64,000 bases of DNA from Crossiella cryophila (GCF_014204915.1 NZ_JACHMH010000001.1:3059001-3123000), one strand, 5' to 3'. Numbered from the stretch's first letter, positions 29,356 through 38,590 are shown. The notes: a model not told the origin generated them from the letters alone. Numbers and translations are program-made.

Positions 29356-31182
29356 TCAGAAGGTCAGGCTCCACGAGTCGATCTTGCCGGTGTCGTAGGC
29401 CGCGACATCCCGCACCCGCAGCTTCCACTCGCCGTTGGCGACCTCAGTCGAGGCGTTGACGGTGTAGGTGGCCAGCACGTTCGCCGCCGAGTCGCCCGAG
29501 GAGGACGCCTTGAGCGGGTACACGGTGCCGTCGGGGGCGAGCAGGTCGACCACCAGGTCGCCGCGGTAGGTGTGCTTGATGTCCACCGCGACCTTCAGCG
29601 CGCTGGGCGCGTTGCCGGTGCGGCCGGTGACGGTGATCGAGGAGGTCACCGCGGCGCCGCGGTCGGGGATCGCGACGTCCTCGGCGTTGCTGAAGGTCCC
29701 GGCGGGCGGCGGGGTGGTGCCGCCGACCGCGGCCACCGTCTTGGCGGCGTCGGCCAGACCAGCGCCACAACCGCCGGTGCAGGTGCCGGGCAGCGGGCGG
29801 GCGTTGTCCTTGATCAGCTGCTCGACCGTGGCCGGGCTCAGCGTCTTGTCCTTGCCCAGCAGCAGCGCGGCCAGGCCCGCGATGTGCGGGGCGGCCATGC
29901 TGGTGCCCTGGTACGGCTTGTAGTTCTCCGCGCCCGGGGTGGTCGCGCCCGCGTTCAGCGTGGACAGGATGCCGTTCTCCGGGGTGGTGATGGTGCCGGG
30001 GGTGTCGGTGGCCCTGCGGGTCTCGCCACCCGGGGCGGCCACGTCGACCTTGGCGCCGTAGTTGGAGTACCAGGTCCGGTTGCCCTCACGGCTGCTCGCG
30101 GCCACCGAGACCACGTTGCCGCAGCTGGCCGGGGTGTAGTTGGCCACGTCGTCGTTGCTGTTGCCGGCGGCCACGACCACCGTGGTGCCGCGACCGACCG
30201 CCGAGTTGATCGCGTTCTGGTAGGTGCTGGAGCAGCTGGACTTGCCGCCGAGGCTCATGTTGATGACCTTGGCCGGGGTGGGGTTGGCCGGGACGCCGGA
30301 GACGGTGCCGCCGGAGGCCCAGGTGATCGCGTCGGCGATGTCGGAGGTCGCGCCGCCGCACTTGGCCAGCACCCGGATCGGCTGGATCTTGGCGTTGTAG
30401 GCGATGCCCGCGATGCCCTTGGTGTTGTTGGTCGAGGCGGCGATGGTGCCCGCCACGTGCGTGCCGTGCCAGCTGGAGTCGGTGTCCTTGGCAGGCACCG
30501 GCTGCCCGGCCAGGTCGGTGCCGCACTCGCCGCGCTTGACCCAGTCGCCCTCGTCGGCCGGGTTGTTGTCGCGGCCGTTGCCGTCACGGGCACGGCTGGA
30601 GTCGGCGACGAAGTCGTAGCCGGAGACGATGTTGCCCGCCAGATCGGAGTGCGCGACGTAGCCGGTGTCGATCACCGCGACGGTCACCCCGGTGCCGGTG
30701 GTGCTGGCCCAGGCGTCCGGCACGTTCATGCCCGCGGTGGCCTCGAACAGGTCCCACTGCTTGGCGTAGTCGGTGTCATCCGGCGCGGCCAGCGGCTGCA
30801 TCATCAGGTCGGGTTCGACGTAGGCGACCTTGGGGTCGGCCCGGAACTCCTCGATGGTGCGGGCGGCCTGGTCCTTGGTGTTCTTGCCACCGAGGTCGAC
30901 CACCGCGGCGCCGGTGGACAGGCGGCGGTCCAGCTTCAGGTCCTTGCCGACCCTGGCGGCCTTGCCACGGGTGTCGCTGGCGGCGGCGTCGTCGGAGGAG
31001 GCCTCCAGCGAGCTGGACTTGTAGCCGACGATCAGCCGCTCGAACGGGCGCTCGGTCACCGGCTGGGCGGGCTGGGCCCCGGCGGGCGCGGCCTGGGCGG
31101 ACAGGGGCAGCAGCATGATGCTGCTGGCCAGGGCGGCGGGCACGGACGCTGCGGCCAGCGCCGTGCGGAACACACGGTTCAC
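29356..31182 (-). CDS. Secreted subtilisin-like peptidase (S8) with proprotein-convertase P-domain
   Basis: The 608-residue protein has a signal peptide (1-31, ending SAQA), an inhibitor-I9-like propeptide (about 47-130) and an S8 domain with Asp172 (AVIDTG), His239 (HGTHVAG), Asn341 (AAGNSN) and Ser428 (GTSMAAP). The C-terminal 120 residues form a P-domain (IPDRGAAVTSSI... GEWKLRVRD... IDSWSLTF), typical of kexin-like and aqualysin-like peptidases. GTG at 31182 is preferred because GGAAGG lies 8 bp before it. Extracellular proteolysis is expected. It interrupts the DUF3046-recA order together with the next gene. Confidence 0.92.
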   Translation of the reverse strand: MNRVFRTALAAASVPAALASSIMLLPLSAQAAPAGAQPAQPVTERPFERLIVGYKSSSLEASSDDAAASDTRGKAARVGKDLKLDRRLSTGAAVVDLGGKNTKDQAARTIEEFRADPKVAYVEPDLMMQPLAAPDDTDYAKQWDLFEATAGMNVPDAWASTTGTGVTVAVIDTGYVAHSDLAGNIVSGYDFVADSSRARDGNGRDNNPADEGDWVKRGECGTDLAGQPVPAKDTDSSWHGTHVAGTIAASTNNTKGIAGIAYNAKIQPIRVLAKCGGATSDIADAITWASGGTVSGVPANPTPAKVINMSLGGKSSCSSTYQNAINSAVGRGTTVVVAAGNSNDDVANYTPASCGNVVSVAASSREGNRTWYSNYGAKVDVAAPGGETRRATDTPGTITTPENGILSTLNAGATTPGAENYKPYQGTSMAAPHIAGLAALLLGKDKTLSPATVEQLIKDNARPLPGTCTGGCGAGLADAAKTVAAVGGTTPPPAGTFSNAEDVAIPDRGAAVTSSITVTGRTGNAPSALKVAVDIKHTYRGDLVVDLLAPDGTVYPLKASSSGDSAANVLATYTVNASTEVANGEWKLRVRDVAAYDTGKIDSWSLTF

Positions 31183-31480
31183 AGGGGTTTTCCTTCCAAA
31201 GCAGGGGACTCGGAAGGTAGGCATTGGTGTGACCGCTGGCACAGTGTTGTTCGCGGCTGTTTTACGTCAGCACCGTGTTCACGCCATTACTCGATCACGC
31301 ATTCGTCATCATCCGACTACTATGCGTTCAGGACCTGCGGCGAATGGTCTAACGGATTGCCGACCTGTTGGCCGCTCGGTCGGATAATCACTTGAATACT
31401 GGTAATCCAGACAAAGAGCGGCGGGAGTGCCTTTTCGCTTTCCGGGAGTCACACTGGGCGGAACAGGCGGGAGTGGACGG
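31183..31480. promoter_or_regulatory. 298-bp divergent control region of the peptidase and HTH genes
   Basis: The region is AT-richer than its neighbours. A GATAAT box (31383-31388, plus strand) may serve the HTH regulator. I see no clear operator repeat. Confidence 0.3.
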
Positions 31481-32440
31481 GTGTTCGAGAACCTCGGCGT
31501 GAGCGCGAGCGAGTCGGCGGTCTACGAGTTGCTGCTGCGGGCGGGCACGAGTACCGCCGCCGAGCTGGCCATGGCCGGATCGGAACGCGATCCGCGCAGG
31601 TTGACCGAGGTGCTCGGCGAGCTGGAGGGGCGCGGGCTGGTGCGCAGGGTGGCCGGTGCGACGGCCCGCTGGTGCGCGGTCGCGCCCGATCTCGCGCTGG
31701 AGCTGCTCATCGCCGACCGGGAGAGCGAGCACCGCCGCGCCAGGGTCGAGACGGCCCGGCTGATGGAGATCTACCGGCAGTCCGGCGACGGTTGTCCGGA
31801 GGACGAGTCCATTGTCGAGGTGGTGAAGGGCGCGGACGCCGCGCTGTCCCAGTGGCGAGCCCTGTTGCTCAGTGCGCGGGAGGAGGTCCGGGTTTTGGAC
31901 AAACCTCCTTACCTATCCCATTCCGAGGAGTTCATCGGACTGGAAAGCGACAGCAGCAAACGCGATGTCAGCTGGCGAGTGGTCTACGAAAGGTCCAGTT
32001 TCGAGCTGCCTGGGCGGCTGGAGGAGGTGCTCGGGCTGGTCGCCGGCGGGGAGAAGGCCAGGGTGACCCCGGACCTGCCGTTCAAGCTGGGCCTGGTGGA
32101 CCGGCGGGGCGCGGTGCTGCCGGTGGTCGGCGCGACCGGCATCGACAGCGTGCTGGTGATCCGGCCGTCCCCGCTGCTGGACGTGCTGCACTCCACCTTC
32201 GAGCTGTACTGGGACCGGAGTATCCCGTTCACCGGCGCGGCCGCGGCCGAGGCGGCGCCCGAGGTGGACCCGCAGCTGCTCGCGCTGCTGGCCGCGGGCC
32301 TGACCGACGAGAGCATCGCGCGGCAGCTGGGCATGGCGCCGCGGACCGCGCAGCGGCGGGTGCGTCAGCTGATGGACCGCTGCGGCGCGCAGACCCGGTT
32401 CCAGGCCGGGGTGCAGGCCATCCGGCACGGCTGGCTCTGA
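31481..32440 (+). CDS. Two-HTH transcriptional regulator (TrmB-like N-term, LuxR-type C-term)
   Basis: The 319-residue protein has an N-terminal winged helix resembling TrmB (about 1-75, SASESAVYELLLRAG), a coiled region, and a middle domain of unknown fold. It ends with a LuxR/GerE helix-turn-helix (LLAAGLTDESIARQLGMAP then TAQRRVRQLMDRCG). This architecture is common in Streptomyces and related genera as a single-component regulator. GTG at 31481 has GGGAG upstream; an upstream GTG (31427) lacks a site. It is divergent from the P-domain peptidase, a possible target. Confidence 0.8.
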   Translation: MFENLGVSASESAVYELLLRAGTSTAAELAMAGSERDPRRLTEVLGELEGRGLVRRVAGATARWCAVAPDLALELLIADRESEHRRARVETARLMEIYRQSGDGCPEDESIVEVVKGADAALSQWRALLLSAREEVRVLDKPPYLSHSEEFIGLESDSSKRDVSWRVVYERSSFELPGRLEEVLGLVAGGEKARVTPDLPFKLGLVDRRGAVLPVVGATGIDSVLVIRPSPLLDVLHSTFELYWDRSIPFTGAAAAEAAPEVDPQLLALLAAGLTDESIARQLGMAPRTAQRRVRQLMDRCGAQTRFQAGVQAIRHGWL

Positions 32441-32546
32441 GTTCCCCGCCTGTCCTTCACCTGGGGCCATCCCTCAAGCGGCGCCGCTCGCACGCCGAAA
32501 CCTCTCGGGGCGCGGCACCGTAGCAGAGGGCGTGTCGGTTGCGGGA

Positions 32547-32562
32547 TCGAACACCTGTTCGG
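32547..32562. promoter_or_regulatory. SOS box (LexA site) of recA
   Basis: TCGAAC-ACCT-GTTCGG matches the Gram-positive/actinobacterial LexA consensus (CGAACN4GTTCG) with all core bases kept. It lies 129 bp before recA. Confidence 0.85.
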
Positions 32563-32570
32563 TTACCCTG

Positions 32571-32597
32571 TTGTCCACATCGGGCCGGTTATCCACA
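32571..32597. promoter_or_regulatory. Two DnaA-box 9-mers upstream of recA
   Basis: TTGTCCACA (32571-32579, the Streptomyces DnaA consensus) and TTATCCACA (32589-32597) lie 18 bp apart just after the SOS box. They suggest a DnaA input to recA; this is inferred from sequence only. Confidence 0.5.
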
Positions 32598-32690
32598 GAC
32601 GGCAAGTGCCTCCCGGCGGATTGTCGGTCCTGCCCGCTAGCGTGAGCGCGACCCCCAGAGACCAGCCCGGAACAGAAGGCGGACACCGCG

Positions 32691-33740
32691 ATGCCACCCG
32701 CAGCACCCGACAGAGACAAGGCCCTCGAACTGGCGCTGGCCCAGATCGACAAGCAGTTCGGCAAGGGCTCGGTGATGCGCCTCGGCGAGGAGGGGCGCCC
32801 GCCGATCGAGGTCATCCCGACCGGGTCCATCGCGCTGGACGTGGCCCTGGGCATCGGCGGCCTGCCGCGTGGCCGGGTCGTGGAGATCTACGGTCCGGAG
32901 TCCTCCGGTAAGACCACGGTCGCCCTGCACGCGGTGGCCAACGCGCAGAAGAACGGCGGCATCGCCGCCTTCATCGACGCCGAGCACGCGCTCGACCCCG
33001 ACTACGCCAAGGCGCTCGGGGTGGACACCGACGCGCTGCTGGTCTCCCAGCCGGACACCGGTGAGCAGGCCCTGGAGATCGCGGACATGCTGATCCGCTC
33101 CGGCGCGCTGGACGTGCTGGTGATCGACTCGGTGGCCGCACTGGTGCCCCGCGCCGAGATCGAGGGCGAGATGGGCGACAGCCACGTGGGTCTGCAGGCC
33201 CGGCTGATGAGCCAGGCGCTGCGGAAGATCACCGGTGCCCTGCACAACTCCGGCACCACCGCGATCTTCATCAACCAGCTCCGGGAGAAGGTCGGCGTCA
33301 TGTTCGGCAGCCCGGAGACCACCACCGGTGGCAAGGCGCTGAAGTTCTACGCCTCGGTGCGCCTGGACGTGCGCCGGATCGAGACGCTCAAGGACAGCGG
33401 CGACGCGGTCGGCAACCGGACCAGGGTCAAGGTGGTCAAGAACAAGGTCGCGCCGCCGTTCAAGCAGGCCGAGTTCGACATCATCTACGGCACCGGGATC
33501 AGCCGCGAGGGTTCGCTGATCGACGTCGGCGTCGAGCAGGGCATCGTCCGCAAGTCCGGTGCCTGGTACACCTACGAGGGCGATCAGCTGGGCCAGGGCA
33601 AGGAGAACGCCCGCAAGTTCATGCGGGAGAACCCGGACGTGGCCAACGAGATCGAGAAGCGGATCAAGGAGAAGATGGGCATCGGCGCCAAGCTGGACGC
33701 CGACGACAGCGCGCCCGCGCCTGCCCCGGTCGACTTCTGA
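32691..33740 (+). CDS. recA: RecA recombinase
   Basis: RecA forms ATP-dependent filaments on single-stranded DNA, performs strand exchange and triggers LexA self-cleavage. The 349-residue protein is full length with Walker A GPESSGKT (68-75), Walker B-like LVIDSVAAL, loop L1/L2 and the conserved C-terminal acidic tail (ending DADDSAP). A LexA site and two DnaA-like boxes lie upstream. recX starts 2 bp after its stop, as usual. There is no intein. Confidence 0.98.
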   Translation: MPPAAPDRDKALELALAQIDKQFGKGSVMRLGEEGRPPIEVIPTGSIALDVALGIGGLPRGRVVEIYGPESSGKTTVALHAVANAQKNGGIAAFIDAEHALDPDYAKALGVDTDALLVSQPDTGEQALEIADMLIRSGALDVLVIDSVAALVPRAEIEGEMGDSHVGLQARLMSQALRKITGALHNSGTTAIFINQLREKVGVMFGSPETTTGGKALKFYASVRLDVRRIETLKDSGDAVGNRTRVKVVKNKVAPPFKQAEFDIIYGTGISREGSLIDVGVEQGIVRKSGAWYTYEGDQLGQGKENARKFMRENPDVANEIEKRIKEKMGIGAKLDADDSAPAPAPVDF

Positions 33741-33742
33741 TC

Positions 33743-34288
33743 GTGGCCTTCGGACAGCGCAGGTCGGAGCAGCCGCAACCGCAGGACCCAGTGGCGCACG
33801 CCAGGGACATCTGCCTGCGGCTGCTCACCGCCCGCCCCCGCACCAAGTCGGAACTGGCGCAGAGCCTGACCCGCAAGGGGGTGGACCCGGCGGTCGCCGA
33901 GAGCGTGCTGGCCCGCCTGGACGAGGTGGGCTTGATCGACGACGCCGCCTTCGCCGAGGTCTGGGTCCGATCCCGGCACGCCTACCAGGGCATGGCCAAG
34001 CGGGCGTTGAGCGTGGAGCTGCGCCGCAAGGGCGTCGCCGACGAGGTGGCGGCCGAAGCGGTGGCCGCCGTGGACCCCGCCGCCGAGGAGGAACGCGCCA
34101 GGGAACTGGTGCGCAAACGCCTCCGCGGCGGCAGCCTCCAGTCCGCCGACGAACAAACCCGCATCCGCCGCCTGGTCGGCATGCTGGCCCGCAAGGGCTA
34201 CTCCGAGGGCCTGGCCTTCCGCGTGGTCCGCGAAGAACTCCGCGAAGCCAACCTGGACGCCGACCTCCTGGACAACCCCCCGGACTGA
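33743..34288 (+). CDS. recX: RecX regulator of RecA
   Basis: The 181-residue protein carries the three-helix repeats of RecX (ARDICLRLLTARPRTKSELA, YQGMAKRALSVELRRKGV and the C-terminal KGYSEGLAFRVVREEL). RecX binds inside the RecA filament and limits its extension. It starts with GTG 2 bp after recA and is surely co-transcribed with it. Confidence 0.93.
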   Translation: MAFGQRRSEQPQPQDPVAHARDICLRLLTARPRTKSELAQSLTRKGVDPAVAESVLARLDEVGLIDDAAFAEVWVRSRHAYQGMAKRALSVELRRKGVADEVAAEAVAAVDPAAEEERARELVRKRLRGGSLQSADEQTRIRRLVGMLARKGYSEGLAFRVVREELREANLDADLLDNPPD

Positions 34289-34757
34289 CCAAACCCAACC
34301 AACCGCCCACGGACGCCGCACCTCGGCACTCCGGCAGCCCCGGCACCCGGCCACGCCATCCCAGGCATCGCCGGTCCGCCGGGCTCCTCCGGTCGACCGG
34401 CCTCGCCAGTCCCGCCGGCCAGTCCCGCCGACCCACCCGGCCCAGCGGCGTCGCCGGATCTGCCCGGCTGCTGGCAGCCCCGGCTTGCCGGAAACACCCG
34501 GCGCGCTGACACTGTGGCGCGCTGACACTGTCAATTCGCCGGAGTCCTCCGGTCTGCTGGCGGCACTGGCCGGTCGAACCCGCCCGGCCCGCTGGCTTCG
34601 CCGGAGCTGCCTGGCCGACCGGCTCCGCCGGAGCCACTCACACCACCGGCCCCACCGGCCCCACCGGCCCCACTCGCGCCACCGGACTCGCCGGAACTGC
34701 CCGCAGCACCGGCCCCACCGGAACCGCCCGCCCCGCTCGCGCCACCGGAGTCGCCCC
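34289..34757. repeat. C-rich low-complexity spacer with a duplicated 16-mer; no gene seen
   Basis: The 469-bp gap after recX is made of short CCGGNNNNCCGG phrases. It holds one exact tandem duplication, GGCGCGCTGACACTGT at 34500-34515 and 34516-34531. Open frames run through but their translations are low-complexity (Arg, Pro, His) and do not look like proteins. Confidence 0.65.
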
Positions 34758-35141
34758 GTGCCGCTGCCGCCGCAAGACCCGCCGGACCCGCTCGCCGCCC
34801 TGCGTGCGCTCTGCCTAGCCCTCCCCGACACCACCGAACGCCTCAGCCACGGCGAGCCCACCTGGTTCATCCGCGGCAAGAAAACCTTCGTCACCTACGC
34901 CAACAACCATCACGACACCCGCCTCGCCTTCTGGTGCGCGGCCCCGCCCGGCGCCCAGGAAGCCCTCATCGCCGAGGACTCCGAGCGCTACTTCCGGCCG
35001 CCCTACGTCGGGCACCGGGGCTGGCTTGGTGTCTACCTGGATGTCCCCGGACTCGACTGGGCCGAGGTCGCCGAAATCGTCGAGGACGCCTTCCGGGCGG
35101 TGGCTCCCAAGACCCTGCTCGCCCGCCTGGACGATCTCTGA
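34758..35141 (+). CDS. MmcQ/YjbR-family protein
   Basis: The 127-residue protein matches the MmcQ/YjbR family (ALCLALPDTTERLSHGEPTWF, KTFVTYANNHHD and GWLGVYLDVPGLDW). Members have a double-wing fold seen in some DNA-binding proteins, but no clear biochemical role is proven. The frame is open further upstream, but that part is the repeat spacer. The GTG at 34758 is chosen because conserved sequence begins there. Confidence 0.8.
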   Translation: MPLPPQDPPDPLAALRALCLALPDTTERLSHGEPTWFIRGKKTFVTYANNHHDTRLAFWCAAPPGAQEALIAEDSERYFRPPYVGHRGWLGVYLDVPGLDWAEVAEIVEDAFRAVAPKTLLARLDDL

Positions 35142-35169
35142 CCACCGAGTACTATGCTTGTAGTGGTTG

Positions 35170-35760
35170 ATGGGGGAGGTGCGGGTGGTTCAGAACCTGG
35201 CTCGGCGGGCGGCGTTGGTGGATGCGGCGATCGAGGTGCTGGCCCGGGAGGGCGCCAGGGGGTTGACGTTCCGGGCGGTGGATGTGGCGGCGGGGGTGCC
35301 CAAGGGGACCGCGTCGAACTACTTCGCCAATCGGGATGATCTGCTGCACCAGGTTGGTGGGCAGGTGCATCTTCGGCTGGCGCCGGATCCGGAGATGTTG
35401 GTCGACACCATGCGGGCACCACGTTCGCGGGAGCTGGTCGACACGTTGATGCACCAGCTGCTGGACCGGATGAACCGGGATCCGGCCGGGTACCTGGCGT
35501 TGCAGGAACTGCGGTTGGAGGCGACGCGGCGGCCGGAGTTGCGGGCGGCGATGACCGAGACGATGCAGGCCAACTTCGACTCCTACGTGCAGTTCCATGT
35601 GGACAGTGGGCTGCCGGGTGGGGCCAAGACGGTGGCGTTGCTGTACCTGGCGATGACCGGGCTGGTGGTCGAGCACCTGACGCTGCCCGAGGCGATGCGG
35701 CCGTTCGCGGCCGCCGACCTGGTCTCGGCGCTGGTGGCGCGGATCGTGCCGGTGGAGTGA
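35170..35760 (+). CDS. TetR-family regulator
   Basis: The 196-residue protein has a TetR helix-turn-helix (about 25-65, AVDVAAGVPKGTASNYFANRDDL) and an unclassified ligand domain. A TACTAT -10 box (35150-35155) gives a short leader before the ATG at 35170; GTG at 35185 with GGGGGAGG upstream is the alternative. The arms ACCAC and GTGGT (35141-35145, 35163-35167) flank the box and could be the autorepressor site. The target is unknown; the neighbouring genes converge on it. Confidence 0.8.
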   Translation: MGEVRVVQNLARRAALVDAAIEVLAREGARGLTFRAVDVAAGVPKGTASNYFANRDDLLHQVGGQVHLRLAPDPEMLVDTMRAPRSRELVDTLMHQLLDRMNRDPAGYLALQELRLEATRRPELRAAMTETMQANFDSYVQFHVDSGLPGGAKTVALLYLAMTGLVVEHLTLPEAMRPFAAADLVSALVARIVPVE

Positions 35761-35764
35761 CGGG

Positions 35765-36538
35765 TCAGTAGAACTCGTCCAGCAGGCGGTGGAAGCGGAT
35801 CAGGGTGGGGTCCGGTTCGGGGTGGCCGTAGCGGGACAGGAAGCGGGCCGGGTCCAGGCCGGCGCGGGTCAGGCTCCTGGTGGCCAGGGCCAGATCCAGG
35901 TGGCGGTCGGCGCGGCCGAGGCGGCCCAGGTCCAGCACGCCGGTGACGGCCAGGGAGTCCGGGTCCAGCAGGACGTTCGGGGTGCACAGGTCGCCGTGGC
36001 ACACCACGGGGTCCTCGGTGGCCGGGTGGGTGCGGTCGAGTTCGGCGAGCAGGTCCGTGGTGGACCAGCCCGCGTATTCGGGGGCCAGGTGGGTCAGGTC
36101 GATCAGGTCCGCCGCGGCGGCGGCCTTGGCCAGTGGCACGGTGACGGCCAGGGTGCGGTCGAACGGGCAGTCGGCCACCGGCAGGGCGTGCAGGGCGCGG
36201 GTCAGGCCGGCCAGGGCATCCACGACGCCGTCAGCCTGGTGGGCAGGCCAGGGATCGCTGATAGGGCGGCCGGGCAGGGCGGTGGTGACCAGCCAGGAGA
36301 AGCCGTCGCGGTCGCCGTGTTCGACCACCTCCGGGGCGGGGAAACCCTGGGCGGCCAGCCAGGTGCAGCGGGCGGCCTCGGCGCTGGGGGCGGCGGCCGG
36401 GTCGGGGTGCGGTGGGGTGAGGGCGATCTTGAGGTAGTGCCGCGCGGTCCGCCAGACCCGTGCGCCGGACTCGCCAACGGTGACCGGGGCCCAGTCCCGG
36501 CCGTAGCGGGCGCCGAGTTCGGTGATCAGGTCAGCCAC
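35765..36538 (-). CDS. Aminoglycoside phosphotransferase-family kinase (APH(3')-like)
   Basis: The 257-residue protein shows the APH kinase motifs: Lys37 in YLKIAL, Glu54, the Brenner motif HGDLCTPN (181-188, catalytic Asp183), metal Asp203 in LDLGRLG, and DRHLDLALATR. The motif order and spacing are close to APH(3')/APH(3'') enzymes that phosphorylate kanamycin or streptomycin, but many family members act on other small molecules. The start overlaps the stop of the PPOX gene by 8 bp (36531-36538), so they are co-translated. Resistance is possible, not proven. Confidence 0.8.
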   Translation of the reverse strand: MADLITELGARYGRDWAPVTVGESGARVWRTARHYLKIALTPPHPDPAAAPSAEAARCTWLAAQGFPAPEVVEHGDRDGFSWLVTTALPGRPISDPWPAHQADGVVDALAGLTRALHALPVADCPFDRTLAVTVPLAKAAAAADLIDLTHLAPEYAGWSTTDLLAELDRTHPATEDPVVCHGDLCTPNVLLDPDSLAVTGVLDLGRLGRADRHLDLALATRSLTRAGLDPARFLSRYGHPEPDPTLIRFHRLLDEFY

Positions 36539-36941
36539 TGCGGTCCGGGCCGGCCCTGGTCAGCTCGACGCGGATGAGCACCCGGCGCTCGGACTCCATC
36601 GCGGCCCGGTACTCCGCCCAGTCCGGGTGCTCGCCGGTGACGCGGCGGTAGTAGTCCTCCAGGCCGGGCATGGCCTCGGGCAACTCCAGGACGGTGGCCG
36701 TGCCCTCGATCTGGATCCACCGGCCGAAGAAGGCATCCGGCAGCACGCACAGCCAGCTCCGCGGATCGCGGCGCAGGTTCTTCACCTTGAACGCGGTGGT
36801 GCGACTGCTGATCAGGATCGCGCCGTCCTCGGCCACCCCGGCCAGCACCGGCGACATCTGCGGGTTGCCGTCGGCGCGGGTGGTGGCCAGCACCGCGCGT
36901 GGTTGTTCCCGGACGATGCGGCGTGCCTCGGCGAGATCCAT
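36531..36941 (-). CDS. PPOX-class F420-binding protein
   Basis: The 136-residue protein is a split-barrel flavin/F420-type oxidoreductase of the pyridoxamine 5'-phosphate oxidase-like superfamily (LATTRADGNPQMSPV, then FKVKNLRRDPR and WIQIEGTA). Actinobacterial members use F420H2 or bind other cofactors and reduce diverse substrates. It is the first gene of a pair with the APH-like kinase. It is divergent from an amidohydrolase-like gene over only 38 bp. Confidence 0.83.
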   Translation of the reverse strand: MDLAEARRIVREQPRAVLATTRADGNPQMSPVLAGVAEDGAILISSRTTAFKVKNLRRDPRSWLCVLPDAFFGRWIQIEGTATVLELPEAMPGLEDYYRRVTGEHPDWAEYRAAMESERRVLIRVELTRAGPDRSG

Positions 36942-36979
36942 GGCCCCATCATGCCCAGCGCCGCCCTATCGTGCCCGGC

Positions 36980-37795
36980 ATGGACATCGTCGACGTCTGG
37001 GCCCAGCAACCCACCGAGCGCTTCATGGCCGCGCCCTGGCTGGACACCCTGCTGCGCTGGACCGGCATCTCCCGGCAGACACCCACCGTCGAGCAGAACC
37101 TGGCCGCCATGGACGAGGCCGGGGTGTCGCTGGCGCTGCTCGCGGGCTGGCACGGCCCCACCGGTTCGCTGATCTCCAACGACGAGGTGGCCGCGGTGGT
37201 CGCCGCGCACCCGGACCGCTTCCGCGGTGTGGCAACGGTGGACCTGGCCGATCCGATGGGCGCGGTGCGCGAGATCCGGCGCTGTGTCGGCCAATTGGGC
37301 TTCGCCGGGGTGCGGGTGGTGCCGTGGTTGTGGAACCTGCCGCCGAATGACCGGCGCTACTACCCGGTCTACGTGGCCTGCGTGGAGCTGGGCGTGCCGT
37401 TCTGCACCCAGATCGGGCACACCGGGCCGCTGTGCCCGTCCGAACCGGGGCGGCCGATCCCGTACCTGGACGAGGTGCTGCTCGACTTCCCGGAGCTGAC
37501 CGTGATCGGCGGGCACGTCGGCTACCCGTGGATCCACGAGGTGCTCTCGCTGGCCACCAAGTACCCCAACTTCTACGTGGACACCTCGGCCTACGTGCTG
37601 CACCGGCTGCCGGCGGAACTGGTGGACTTCCTGCGTGGGCGGGGCCGCGACCGGGTGATGTTCGGCACGAACTGGCCGATGCTCAGCGCGAGCCGGGCAC
37701 TGGCCAGGATCGACGAGCTGGGGCTGGACGAGCAGGCGCGGCAACTGTTCCTGGGCGGCAACGCGCGCCGGGTGTTCCGGCTGGCGGCCGACTGA
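36980..37795 (+). CDS. Amidohydrolase-2-family protein with altered metal site
   Basis: The 271-residue protein follows the amidohydrolase_2 fold through VRVVPWLWNLP, GVPFCTQIGHTG, the GGHVGYPWIHE strand and a NARRVF tail. However, the usual N-terminal HxH is MDIVDVWAQQP here, and the late Asp in GSDxP is Asn in FGTNWPM. At least two metal ligands are therefore lost. A TATCGT box (36968-36973) 6 bp before the ATG suggests a leaderless mRNA. The enzyme may use another mechanism, or may bind ligand only. Confidence 0.78.
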   Translation: MDIVDVWAQQPTERFMAAPWLDTLLRWTGISRQTPTVEQNLAAMDEAGVSLALLAGWHGPTGSLISNDEVAAVVAAHPDRFRGVATVDLADPMGAVREIRRCVGQLGFAGVRVVPWLWNLPPNDRRYYPVYVACVELGVPFCTQIGHTGPLCPSEPGRPIPYLDEVLLDFPELTVIGGHVGYPWIHEVLSLATKYPNFYVDTSAYVLHRLPAELVDFLRGRGRDRVMFGTNWPMLSASRALARIDELGLDEQARQLFLGGNARRVFRLAAD

Positions 37796-37899
37796 GCGGC
37801 AGGGCAGGCGGGGTGGGCCGGGCGGCACTGGCGGGCTGGTCAGCTCGGCGGCCGGATAATCGGGCGGGCGTTGTCGGTCCGGCGGCTTAGTATCCGGCC

Positions 37900-38571
37900 G
37901 TGACGACACGGGACCGCACACTCCGCGCCACACACGTTGTCTGGGACTGGAACGGGACCCTGCTGGATGACAACCATGCGGTGCTCGACTCGGTGAACCA
38001 GGTCTGCGCCGGTTTCGGCAGGCCCTCGATCACCATGGACGCCTGGCGGGACACCTTCTCCCGGCCGCTGGTCGACTGCTACTCGCGGCTGCTGGACCGC
38101 CAGTTGACCGCCGAGGACTGGATCCGGCTGGACAAGACCTACCACGAGGCATACCGCTCGGTGCTGGACACCTGCGCGCTGGCCACCGGGGTGCCGGTGG
38201 CGCTGCACGACTGGGCCGCGACCGGCGGCACCCAGTCCCTGCTCTCCATGTGGTTCCACCACGAACTCGTCCCGCTGGTCACCGAGTTCGGGCTGCTGGA
38301 CCTCTTCGCCAGGGTGGACGGGCTGCGGGTGGACACCGGGGGTGGCTCCAAGGCCGGGCACCTGGTGGCGCACCTGGCCGCGCAGGGACTCGATCCGGCC
38401 GAGGTGGTGCTGATCGGTGACGTGGTCGACGACTCCGATGCCGCCGAAGCGGCCGGCGCCTCCTGCGTGCTGGTCACCACGGGTGTGATGAACCGGCGCA
38501 AGCTGGAGGTCACCGGCCGCCCGGTGGTCGACTCGATCCCGGAGGCGCTGGCCCTGCTCCGGCGCTCCTAG
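37900..38571 (+). CDS. HAD-family hydrolase
   Basis: The 223-residue protein has the HAD nucleophile motif VWDWNGTLLDD (about 13-23, first Asp nucleophile, with N in place of the second Asp-adjacent residue), a threonine motif, KAGH-type lysine region and the GDVVDDSDAA acidic end. It is probably a phosphatase of the phosphoglycolate type, but the cap does not identify the substrate. A -10 box TAGTAT (37888-37893) 6 bp before the GTG gives a leaderless mRNA. Confidence 0.85.
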   Translation: MTTRDRTLRATHVVWDWNGTLLDDNHAVLDSVNQVCAGFGRPSITMDAWRDTFSRPLVDCYSRLLDRQLTAEDWIRLDKTYHEAYRSVLDTCALATGVPVALHDWAATGGTQSLLSMWFHHELVPLVTEFGLLDLFARVDGLRVDTGGGSKAGHLVAHLAAQGLDPAEVVLIGDVVDDSDAAEAAGASCVLVTTGVMNRRKLEVTGRPVVDSIPEALALLRRS

Positions 38572-38590
38572 GCCGAGCCGCGGTTCTCGC

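Noticed and set aside
34485-34757. N-terminal extension of the MmcQ/YjbR protein
   Set aside because: It is read from the repeat spacer and gives an Arg/His/Pro-rich tract with no counterpart in the family.
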